Of a stretch of 55,449 nucleotides of DNA, positions 34,392 through 41,678 are shown piece by piece. The stretch spans positions 1 through 55,449 of the forward strand of contig JBFGCA010000017.1 of assembly GCA_041567315.1 (NCBI GenBank). The letters run 5' to 3'. Source of the stretch: JBFGCA01 sp041567315. GTDB taxonomy: Bacteria; Acidobacteriota; Thermoanaerobaculia; Multivoradales; JAHEKO01. Made by a program: the position numbers and the translations under genes. Under the pieces are notes generated by a model. It was given only the letters and a program-made list of their open reading frames with translations. It made no database searches and had not been told where the DNA came from. Numbering within the stretch: position 1 is the stretch's first letter; each line of letters opens with the position of its first letter.

Positions 34392-36374
34392 CTAGAACGA
34401 GTACTTGAAGTTGATCTGGGCGAAATCGCGGTCGTTGACCAGATTGTAGCGGCCCGCCCCCATGAACGTGGTGTAGCTGAGGTCGATCTCCCAGGTGTTC
34501 TGGCGGTTGAACCCCAGGCCCAGGGTCAGGGCCTTGAGGTCCTCGAGGAAGGCGCCGCCGGGGCCCGGCGAGATGCCGCTGACGTCGTGCTGCCAGGAGA
34601 AGCGCGGCAGCACGTTGAAGCCGGCGAGGGCGTTGTTGTACTCGAGGCGGCCGGCCAGCCGGTAGCCCCAGGAGGTGCGGTCGGCGAAGCGCTCGGCGGG
34701 CTCGATCGGCTTGCCGGCGTGGGCCGCCGGGCCGAGGATCGGGTTGCCGCTCACATAGGTGCCGGGGCCCTCGAAGCGCTGCTCGCTCTTGTCCGGCAGG
34801 TCGACCCGGGTGATGGCGCCCTCCCACAGCAGCAGGCCCTGATCGGCGCCCATCAGCGGGCCGAAGATCTTGGTCACCGTGGTCTGGAACTGGTAGGAGT
34901 CCAGCAGCCGGATGCCGGGGACCGGGGTCTCGAACTGGCCGGTGAAGTTGCCGACCTGGTTGAAGGCCGCGAGCGCCGGGTTGATCGGTCCCAGCGCCGC
35001 GAACAGCAGCTCGACGTCGTCCACCTGATAGGGCGCGTCCGCCCGGTAGGCCAGCTCGCCCTGGATGGCGTAGGTGCCCAAGGCGGTGTTGAAGCTCATG
35101 CCGTAGAGCTTGATGTCCTCGGGGTAGGCGAGGAAGTAGCTCGCGGTCTGGGCGTAGGCGTCGGTCGCGAAGGCGCTGATCACCGCCGGAGCGTTGCCGC
35201 CGGCGAGCGCGGTGTCCACCGTCGCGGTGGAGACGATGCCGGCGTCGAGCGGCGCCAGGCCGCTCTCGATCCCGGCCAGGGTGCCGGCCAGGATCGCCTG
35301 GTCGCGTGCGGCACCGGCCGACAGCGCCAGCAGCGCCGAGCTGCCGGCGGTGGTGAAGCCGCGGGCGGCGAGCGCCCCGGCCAGGGTGCCGGTGCGGCCG
35401 TTGATGGTGGGCAGCCGGCTGTGGTAGTTGATGAAGTAGAAGCCGAACTCGGTGTCGTTGAGCGCCGGCGCGAAGAGCCGCAGCGCGGCGCCGTACTGGC
35501 CGTCGTCGTCGGCATCCTGGTCCGGCGACCGCGGCACCCCGAGGAACGGCCGGTCGGTGAACGGATAGGTCCGGGTGTCGGGCGAGTCGCCGAAGCCCAG
35601 GAAGACCGTTTCGCCGCCGTCGCCGGCGAAGTCGTTGGTGCTGAAGTAGGAGCCGGGAGGATCGATCCGGATCTCTCCCCAGTCCAGCAGGTAGAAGAAC
35701 TCCAGCGTGGTGTTGGTCGAGGTGCCGAGCGACACCGAGACCATGGCCTCCGGCAGCAGCGCCTCGCGGAGCTCCGCCCCCGGGACCCTGAGGGCGCTGA
35801 CGTCGACCGGGTTGATGATGTTGATCCCGCCCTGGATGAAGGTGCTCTCCCCCCAGCTCAGGACCTGCTCGCCGAGGCGCACCTCGGCCGGCCGGCCGCC
35901 GACGTCGAACCGCGACCAGACGAAGGCGTCGAGGATCTCGGAGCGGGTGCCGACGCGGTTGAGGGCGGCGCCGCTCAGCGGCGTGCGCTCGCGTTTCTCC
36001 TCCTCGTTCTCATAGTCGTAGAACGCCCGGTAGCGCAGGAAGCCGCCGAGGTTCTTGTAGTTCAGCTCCAGCTCCGAGGTGAGCTTGAAGACGTTGCTGA
36101 ACACCCCGGTGTCGTAGTTCAGGTTGCCGTCGTCGCCGTTGACCGAGAAGGCCCGGCCGCGCTCCGGCAGCCCGATGATGTCCGGATCGCGGTCCTCCAG
36201 GCGGTAGCTCAGGCCCCAGGAGAGCGTGGTGTCCAGGGTGCCGGTGAGCTCGCCCTTGCCAAAGCTGATGGCGCCCGCCTGGGTCGCCAGCAGCACGGCC
36301 AGCGCCAGCGCCGGCACCACCAGCCGCGGCGGCGTGCCGCGGCGCTGCCAGCCCACGTTCGGTTCTTTGCTCAT
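34392..36374 (-). CDS. DUF1302 family outer-membrane beta-barrel
   Basis: A 660-residue protein with signal peptide and a barrel. It opens with GTLDTTLSWGLSYRLEDRD, contains EILDAFVWSRFDVGGRPAEVRLGEQVLSWGES (the hallmark RxGRQxxxWGE-like segment), FIQGGINIINPVD, and ends with NLVNDRDFAQINFKYSF, a terminal strand with final Phe as in outer-membrane barrels. ATG at 36374 with GGAGGG upstream. It is the second gene of the acylase-led operon, partner of DUF1329. Probable role: channel or receptor for the substrate of the linked RND pump. Confidence 0.92.
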   Translation of the reverse strand: MSKEPNVGWQRRGTPPRLVVPALALAVLLATQAGAISFGKGELTGTLDTTLSWGLSYRLEDRDPDIIGLPERGRAFSVNGDDGNLNYDTGVFSNVFKLTSELELNYKNLGGFLRYRAFYDYENEEEKRERTPLSGAALNRVGTRSEILDAFVWSRFDVGGRPAEVRLGEQVLSWGESTFIQGGINIINPVDVSALRVPGAELREALLPEAMVSVSLGTSTNTTLEFFYLLDWGEIRIDPPGSYFSTNDFAGDGGETVFLGFGDSPDTRTYPFTDRPFLGVPRSPDQDADDDGQYGAALRLFAPALNDTEFGFYFINYHSRLPTINGRTGTLAGALAARGFTTAGSSALLALSAGAARDQAILAGTLAGIESGLAPLDAGIVSTATVDTALAGGNAPAVISAFATDAYAQTASYFLAYPEDIKLYGMSFNTALGTYAIQGELAYRADAPYQVDDVELLFAALGPINPALAAFNQVGNFTGQFETPVPGIRLLDSYQFQTTVTKIFGPLMGADQGLLLWEGAITRVDLPDKSEQRFEGPGTYVSGNPILGPAAHAGKPIEPAERFADRTSWGYRLAGRLEYNNALAGFNVLPRFSWQHDVSGISPGPGGAFLEDLKALTLGLGFNRQNTWEIDLSYTTFMGAGRYNLVNDRDFAQINFKYSF

Positions 36375-36426
36375 GCGTGAAAACCCTCCGTTCGGATCTC
36401 CCCCAAGTTGCGGTCGGCCGGCCGGC

Positions 36427-38844
36427 TCACCGTCGCTTGCCGCGGCCGGCGCGCTGGCGGGTGGGGACCTCCAGCTCGAGCGTCGACTCGGTCTGTCCGG
36501 TGAGCGACTGGCGGGTGAGCCGCATCGTCTTGTAGGTCCAGGTCGCGTAGTTGACGAGCTGATCGGCGAAGTGCGGGCTCAGTGGGCTGCCGCTCTGACC
36601 GGGCGCGATGACGTTAAGGGCGAAGCGCTCCGCGCCGGGGCCCAGGTGGCTGATCTGGTTGTAGGTGCCGCGGTTCATCCACGGCGTGTCGGGGACGTCG
36701 ACCGCCCCGATCTGCTGCCAGTCGATGACCGCCGCCCGCGCCAGCCAGTCGGCCGGGTCGGCCGAGCCGAAATCCGCGGTCAGCTGGTCGGCGGCGGCGA
36801 TCAGCGCGTTGGTGACGGCCTGGGTCAGGGTCCGGCCGTCCAGGTAGTCGTGACGCAGCGGCAGCCCGCTGCCGGGCCGCAGCAGCCGGCCGGCCATGTT
36901 GGCCACCACGTTGCGCTCCAGCGTGCTGCCCAGCTCGTCGGCGAAGACGCTGGTGACGAACGCCTGCCACCAGGTGTTGAAGATCGCCACCGCCGGGTTG
37001 TCGTAGCGGCCGTCGACGTCGAGGTCGAGCTGCAGCAGGTCCCAGCCGCCGAGCAGGGCGACGATCGCCGGCAGCCGCGGATCGGCGCCGGCGTCGACCC
37101 GGGCCAGCAGATCGCCCAGCAGGGTCGAGACGACGACGGTCGAGGCGTTGCCCGACGGCGTGTCGGTGGTCCAGCCGCCCAGCAGGTTGAACTGCTGGAT
37201 GGTGCCGACGGTCGCGCTGCCGGGCGGCAGCCCTTCCAGCAGGTTGACCAGCGTCTGGACGCGGGCCACCGGGCCCCACTGGGCGAAGCCGCGGGTCGAG
37301 TTGAACCAGTTGGCCCGCGGCTTGTTGTTCCAGTTGGTCAGCCAGCCCTGGGCAGGGTTGCGGGCGTGCGGCATCTGGTCGAACGGGATGAACCCCTGCC
37401 ACTCGGCCCCGCCGGTCCCGACGTGGAGGAACCAGGGGTTGTCGCCGGGGGCGCGGATCGGGATCCGGCCGGCGTGCCAGTAGGCGATGTTGCCGCGCAC
37501 GTCGGCGTAGAGGACATTGAAGTTGTAGGCGGCCTGCGAGACCGCCCGCTGGAACTGCCGGATGCCGCGCGCCGCCATCATCGAGTGGACCGCCGTCATG
37601 CTGTCGAGCTCGAGACCGCGGACCGCCGACTTGAGGGTGACCCCGAAGGCCGGCTCGACCAGCGGCCCGTGGACCGAGTCGCAGAAGATCTGCTGCGAGG
37701 GCGAGGAGCCGCGGATCGGGATCAGCTCGCCCCGGCAGTCGAAATCGCGGAAGGTCCCGCGGAAGAGATACTGGCCGGGGTTGGCGGGATTGACGGTCTC
37801 GACGTAGAGGTCGTTGTTGTCGGTCGTTCCCGTGGTCCAGGTCCAGGCGTGGTTCTTGGCGATGCCGATGGGGATTCCCGGGATCCCGGCGATGGTCATC
37901 CCGGTGACGTTGAAGCCGCCGCCGTGGATGCCGATCTCGTGGTTGATCTGGGGCACCGTGTAGCCCATCTGCGGGCCGTGTAGCAGCAGCGGCCGGCCGT
38001 CGGCCGAAAGCTGCGGTCCGATGGCGATGGCGTTGGAGGCCGGCGGCTGGCCGAGGCCGGCGCGGCGGGCGTTGCGCTGCCAGCCGCGGACCTTGCGCCG
38101 GTAGCGGGCGGCGGCCGCCTGCACGTCCAGCTCGAGCACCCCGGCCAGCACCTCGGCCGACGTCTCCTGGCTCATCGGCACGGCCGCGGTGCCCGAGGCC
38201 GGCACGGTGGGGACGGCGCCCGGGTCGTTGAGCCAGTGGCTGTCGAAGAACACCTCGCCACCGGCGGTGGGGCCCAGCCGGGCGACCAGCCGCTGCAGGT
38301 CGATCACGAAGTCGAACTCGTCGGCCCCGCCCTCGCCGAAGTTCTGGAGCAGAGCCATGGCGGTGGCGATGCTGTCGTCGATGGTCCACGGCCGGGGCGG
38401 ATCGAGCCCCAGGCCGGCGTACTCGACCGGCAGCTGCCCGGTCGCCTTGGCCTCCTCGATCCAGGCGTTGATCCCGTCGACGTAGGCGCGGATGATCCTC
38501 TTGGTGCGCGGCGAGGCGGCCTGGAAGAGCGCCGCGCGCCGCTCGGGCGGCCCCAGCACGGCGCGCGCCAGGATGTCCCCCTGGAGCGCCGAGGGGCCGA
38601 AGATCTCGGCCGAGGTGCCGGTACCCAGCCGGCGCAGCAGGTCGGCCTGCCACAGGCGGTCCTGGGCGCTGGCGTACCCCACCCCGAACCAGGTCGCCCT
38701 GAGGTTCGGACCGAAGACGTGGGGCACCCCGAAGTCGTCGCGGATGATGGTGACGGTGGCGGCCGGCGCCACGGTCGCGGCGGCCAGGCCGGCCACGACC
38801 AGAGCGCAGACCAGCCCGGCGCGGGGGGGGTGAGAACGGCTCAT
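36427..38844 (-). CDS. Penicillin acylase family (S45) N-terminal-nucleophile hydrolase
   Basis: Periplasmic amidase precursor of 805 residues. Signal peptide LVCALVVAGLAAATVAPAA; the alpha chain starts VTIIRDDFGVPHVFG and contains YASAQDRLWQADLLRRLGTG. The spacer is around 215-269, and the beta chain begins at Ser270 in PPASNAIAIGP, the autocatalytic N-terminal nucleophile. Further family motifs are GGGFNVTGMTIAGIPGIPIG and HAWTWTTGTTDNNDLYVE. Relatives cleave N-acyl groups from beta-lactams, acyl-homoserine lactones or lipids. The GGAGGAGG ribosome site 5 nt before the ATG at 38844 is strong. It is the first gene of the five-gene operon (52 nt to DUF1302). Confidence 0.93.
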   Translation of the reverse strand: MSRSHPPRAGLVCALVVAGLAAATVAPAATVTIIRDDFGVPHVFGPNLRATWFGVGYASAQDRLWQADLLRRLGTGTSAEIFGPSALQGDILARAVLGPPERRAALFQAASPRTKRIIRAYVDGINAWIEEAKATGQLPVEYAGLGLDPPRPWTIDDSIATAMALLQNFGEGGADEFDFVIDLQRLVARLGPTAGGEVFFDSHWLNDPGAVPTVPASGTAAVPMSQETSAEVLAGVLELDVQAAAARYRRKVRGWQRNARRAGLGQPPASNAIAIGPQLSADGRPLLLHGPQMGYTVPQINHEIGIHGGGFNVTGMTIAGIPGIPIGIAKNHAWTWTTGTTDNNDLYVETVNPANPGQYLFRGTFRDFDCRGELIPIRGSSPSQQIFCDSVHGPLVEPAFGVTLKSAVRGLELDSMTAVHSMMAARGIRQFQRAVSQAAYNFNVLYADVRGNIAYWHAGRIPIRAPGDNPWFLHVGTGGAEWQGFIPFDQMPHARNPAQGWLTNWNNKPRANWFNSTRGFAQWGPVARVQTLVNLLEGLPPGSATVGTIQQFNLLGGWTTDTPSGNASTVVVSTLLGDLLARVDAGADPRLPAIVALLGGWDLLQLDLDVDGRYDNPAVAIFNTWWQAFVTSVFADELGSTLERNVVANMAGRLLRPGSGLPLRHDYLDGRTLTQAVTNALIAAADQLTADFGSADPADWLARAAVIDWQQIGAVDVPDTPWMNRGTYNQISHLGPGAERFALNVIAPGQSGSPLSPHFADQLVNYATWTYKTMRLTRQSLTGQTESTLELEVPTRQRAGRGKRR

Positions 38845-39169
38845 CTTGACCTCCTCCAGACCCGAAAGCGAAACCCGGTGAGCGCCCACGACCCTAGCAT
38901 CCGGGAAGGGGCGCTTCTCTGCTGGGTCGGCCCGGACGCGTTCTCTGGCACGATCAGGGCAAACTAAGTCTGCCCCGTGGAGCATTACAACACCTGCTCA
39001 GGTGGTCAACAGGGCTACCCGGCGGGGTGGCCGGCCACGGGGCTGCTCTGGATGGCTCCGTGAAGCGGCTGCTGGCGCGCGGCAGGTGACGCCGCCGGGC
39101 CGGGCCGCGGCAGCCCGGGGCCCACCATGGCGCCGTGGCCGGCAGTCGGCGCCGGCCGGCGCCACCATC
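38845..39169. other. Intergenic region upstream of the acylase operon
   Basis: No gene seen. It holds the acylase Shine-Dalgarno (at the left end) and an imperfect inverted repeat at 38957-38975 (GGGCA...TGCCC, 8 pairs with one mismatch, 3-nt loop) that could be an operator for the acylase operon. The rest is GC-rich and without recognisable elements. Confidence 0.5.
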
Positions 39170-39367
39170 TCAGCCGAAGTGGGCGCCGAGCTGCTCGGAC
39201 CAGTCGCCGAGAAGACGGCGGAGGCCCTGGTCGACCTCGGCGGATCCCTGCTCCTGCTCCGGGGCCGGACGCGCGGTGGAGATCGCCGTGCCGCGCGCCC
39301 CGCCGGGTGGGTTGCGGCTCGGGCCCTGCACGGGTCCGTCGAAGCTCGAAGTCGTCCTCGCGGCCAT
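39170..39367 (-). CDS. Small hypothetical protein (65 aa) coupled to RHH-nucleotidyltransferase
   Basis: The start ATG (39367-39365) overlaps the stop of the preceding gene as TGATG, a common coupling arrangement. The first 40 residues are Pro/Gly/Ser-rich and probably disordered; the last 22 (EVDQGLRRLLGDWSEQLGAHF) form a likely amphipathic helix. No family recognised. Support rests on the junction and the plausible helix; codon bias alone cannot settle it in such GC-rich DNA. Confidence 0.45.
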   Translation of the reverse strand: MAARTTSSFDGPVQGPSRNPPGGARGTAISTARPAPEQEQGSAEVDQGLRRLLGDWSEQLGAHFG

Positions 39368-40221
39368 CAGGACAAACCCCCTTTCTCCCGCCATCGCTGC
39401 TGCGCCAGGCGGTATCTCTCCGGTGTACCGATGTCGAACCAGATGCCCTGGAACAGGAAGGCGCTGAGCTCCCCGGTCCGCGCCAGGAGCGGGAAGACGT
39501 CGGTCTCGAGGTGGACCCTGCGCCGTTCGTCGATGAGATCGAGCACCTCGGGCTGGAAGAGGTAGACCCCGGTATTGACGATGCTGATGCCGCCGTCGCG
39601 ACCCTGGTCCAGGAACTCGGTGATCCGGTTGCCCTGGAGCAGCACCCGGCCGTAGCTGGGCTCGGACTGGCGCGGCTTGACGGCGATGGTGGCGGTCGTG
39701 CGCTCGCGGAGATGAAAGCGGATGAAATCGGCGATGTCGATGTTGGTCAGCACGTCGCCGTGGATGACCAGAAACGGCTCGTCGGCGAGAAGCGCCTCGG
39801 CCGCCTTGAGCGCGCCGGCCGTGCCGCGCGGTCGGCGCTCGGTCACGTAGCGGATCTCGGCGCCCAGGCTCTCGCCGCCGCCGAGGAACCGCTCGAGCGC
39901 CGGCCGCCCGGTGCCGGCCAGCACGACGAACGACTCGATGCCGTTGCCGACCAGATGGCGCAACGTCCGCAGGATCAGCGGCTGACCCTCGATCGGCGCC
40001 ATTGCCGGCAGGGCGTCGTGACCGTGGCTGCCGCCGGCGAGAACCACGGCGGTGGTGACCCGGGGGGCCAGCGCCTTGCTGAGCAGCGATTCGATGGCCT
40101 GCGACCGGTTGCGCAGTGCATGCCCGTCGATGGCGCGATCGAGACGGCTGAGCAGCGGCGGTGACAGGGTGATGGTCAGCCTGGCCTTCTTGCGCCCCGG
40201 CTTCGCTTCGGCAACTGTCAT
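39367..40221 (-). CDS. Ribbon-helix-helix domain fused to a sugar-phosphate nucleotidyltransferase-like domain
   Basis: A 284-residue two-domain protein. Residues 14-52 (RLTITLSPPLLSRLDRAID, then NRSQAIESLLSKAL) are a clear RHH DNA-binding domain of the CopG/NikR type. Residues 57-284 follow the NDP-sugar pyrophosphorylase fold: AVVLAGG, RGTAGALKAAEALL, FLVIHGDVLTNIDI, IVNTGVYLFQPEV, IWFDIGTPERYRLAQ. The nucleotide-binding signature GxGTRLxPxT...PKP is degraded to GGSHGHDALPAMAPIEGQPL, losing the Thr-Arg and the Lys. The protein may thus be a DNA-bound sensor of a sugar phosphate or nucleotide rather than an efficient enzyme. No signal peptide. It is coupled to the 65-residue gene downstream. 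Confidence 0.85.
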   Translation of the reverse strand: MTVAEAKPGRKKARLTITLSPPLLSRLDRAIDGHALRNRSQAIESLLSKALAPRVTTAVVLAGGSHGHDALPAMAPIEGQPLILRTLRHLVGNGIESFVVLAGTGRPALERFLGGGESLGAEIRYVTERRPRGTAGALKAAEALLADEPFLVIHGDVLTNIDIADFIRFHLRERTTATIAVKPRQSEPSYGRVLLQGNRITEFLDQGRDGGISIVNTGVYLFQPEVLDLIDERRRVHLETDVFPLLARTGELSAFLFQGIWFDIGTPERYRLAQQRWREKGGLS

Positions 40222-40565
40222 ACTTCGTCACACTCTACCGCCCGAAGATCCCCGGAGTCAAGTGCGAAGACCTGCCCCACCCGCCGGGGTGGGTCCGCTT
40301 CCGCGGCATGCCGTCCGGCACTGCAACCACCGAGGGATCCCGGGGCCTCCGGAACGGCCCGCTATCCCGGCAGACGGGTGGCCCCCTACCCCGCTGCGTC
40401 TGGCGACCCCTGCTGCTGCCCTGCTACCACAACAGCGACTTCGACACCTGCCCACCTGGCCAAGGAGAGCGCCGGGTGCGCTGACGCACCGGTCCCGACC
40501 TGCCGCGACACCGGACCGCGGCCCAGCGGAGGGGCCAGAGCTGCTTTCGGAATGGGGGTCCCAGC
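40222..40565. other. Intergenic region between divergent genes
   Basis: No gene supported. A strong hairpin lies at 40276-40293 (CCCACCC/GGGTGGG, loop GCCG) without a T-run. Presumably holds promoters of both the RHH fusion gene and the propeller gene; no convincing -35/-10 pair was found. Confidence 0.5.
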
Positions 40566-41585
40566 ATGAGCCTGACGCTGCGCCGAACGTCGTTTTCGGG
40601 TCTCGTTCTTCTGCTTGCCTCGGTGAACGTATCGGCTCAGCCCGGGGCCTACGTCACCAATCGCCTGGACGACAACGTGTCGGTGATCGACACGGCGACC
40701 AACACGGTCGTCACGACGATCGCGGTCGGCGACGGCCCCGAGGGCGTGGCGGTCAGTCCGGACGACAACTGGGTCTACGTCGCCAACGGCGGCGCCGACA
40801 CCTTGTCGGTGATCGACGTCGCCACCAATAACGTGGTCGACACCATCGCCGTCGGCGACAACCCGCAGGGCGTGGCCGTGAGCCCCAACGGCTGTTGGGT
40901 GTACGTGGTGAACGCCGCCACCGGCACCGTGTCGGTGATCGCCGTGGGCAGCGGCTCGGTAGACGACACGATCACCGTCGGCCTGAATCCGCTCCGGGCG
41001 GTGGTGCGAGCGCCAGGGGACCGGCTCTACGTCACCAACGCTGGCGTCAGCACCGTGTCGGTGATCGACACCGCCAACAACACGGAGATCACCCAGATCA
41101 CCGTCGGCGCGAACCCGGCCGGGCTCGACGTGACCCCCGACGGCTCGCGGCTCTACGTCGCCAACACCTCCGGCAGCGTGTCGGTGATCGACACCGCCAC
41201 CAACACGGTGATCGACACCATCTCCGTGGCCAGTGCCGAGGCGGTGGCGGCGACTCCCGACGGAGCGCACGTCTATGTCACCCAGCGCTTCATCGCCGCC
41301 GTCTCGGTGATCGAGGTCGCCACCAACACAGTGGTCGACACCGTCTCCGTCGGCGCGGCCCCTAGGGGCGCCGCGGTCACTCCGGACGGCTCTTGGGTCT
41401 ACGTTGCCAACTCCCAGGACGACGACGTGTCGGTGATCGACACCACGAGCAACACGGTGGTCGACACGGTCAACGTGGGCGACAGTCCGACGGCCTTCGG
41501 CAAGTTCATCAGTCCGATGACGCTCGTCTTCGCCGACTGCTTCGAGTCCGGCGACACCTCGAACTGGTCGGGGTCGGTGCCCTAG
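40566..41585 (+). CDS. YVTN-type beta-propeller secreted protein with FESGD tail
   Basis: A 339-residue secreted protein: signal peptide (GLVLLLASVNVSAQ) and about seven repeats of roughly 42 residues with the pattern YV(A/T)N...VSVIDTATNTVV-T-I-VG--P-GVAV-PDG (YncE/YVTN propeller family). The repeat-coding DNA is itself near-repetitive (for example GTGTCGGTGATCGAC recurs). The C-terminus is VFADCFESGDTSNWSGSVP, a short tail that matches that of the CSLREA protein at 43313-44476. Such propellers bind or present other macromolecules on the surface; no catalysis is expected. Gene appears monocistronic. Confidence 0.9.
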   Translation: MSLTLRRTSFSGLVLLLASVNVSAQPGAYVTNRLDDNVSVIDTATNTVVTTIAVGDGPEGVAVSPDDNWVYVANGGADTLSVIDVATNNVVDTIAVGDNPQGVAVSPNGCWVYVVNAATGTVSVIAVGSGSVDDTITVGLNPLRAVVRAPGDRLYVTNAGVSTVSVIDTANNTEITQITVGANPAGLDVTPDGSRLYVANTSGSVSVIDTATNTVIDTISVASAEAVAATPDGAHVYVTQRFIAAVSVIEVATNTVVDTVSVGAAPRGAAVTPDGSWVYVANSQDDDVSVIDTTSNTVVDTVNVGDSPTAFGKFISPMTLVFADCFESGDTSNWSGSVP

Positions 41586-41678
41586 CCCCACTTCCCGCTT
41601 TTCAAAGGTCGGCGCGGGGGTCGACGTCCGGCAGAGGATTGCCAGTCAGCTTCCTCCGAGTCGTGGTCCAATGACGCG

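Noticed and set aside
40273..40296. Strong hairpin taken as an intrinsic terminator
   Set aside because: No T-run follows on either strand, and it sits between divergent genes, so termination is not supported.
40294..40565. Possible c-di-GMP riboswitch before the propeller gene
   Set aside because: Only isolated fragments resemble GEMM elements; the order and pairing of the consensus blocks are absent.
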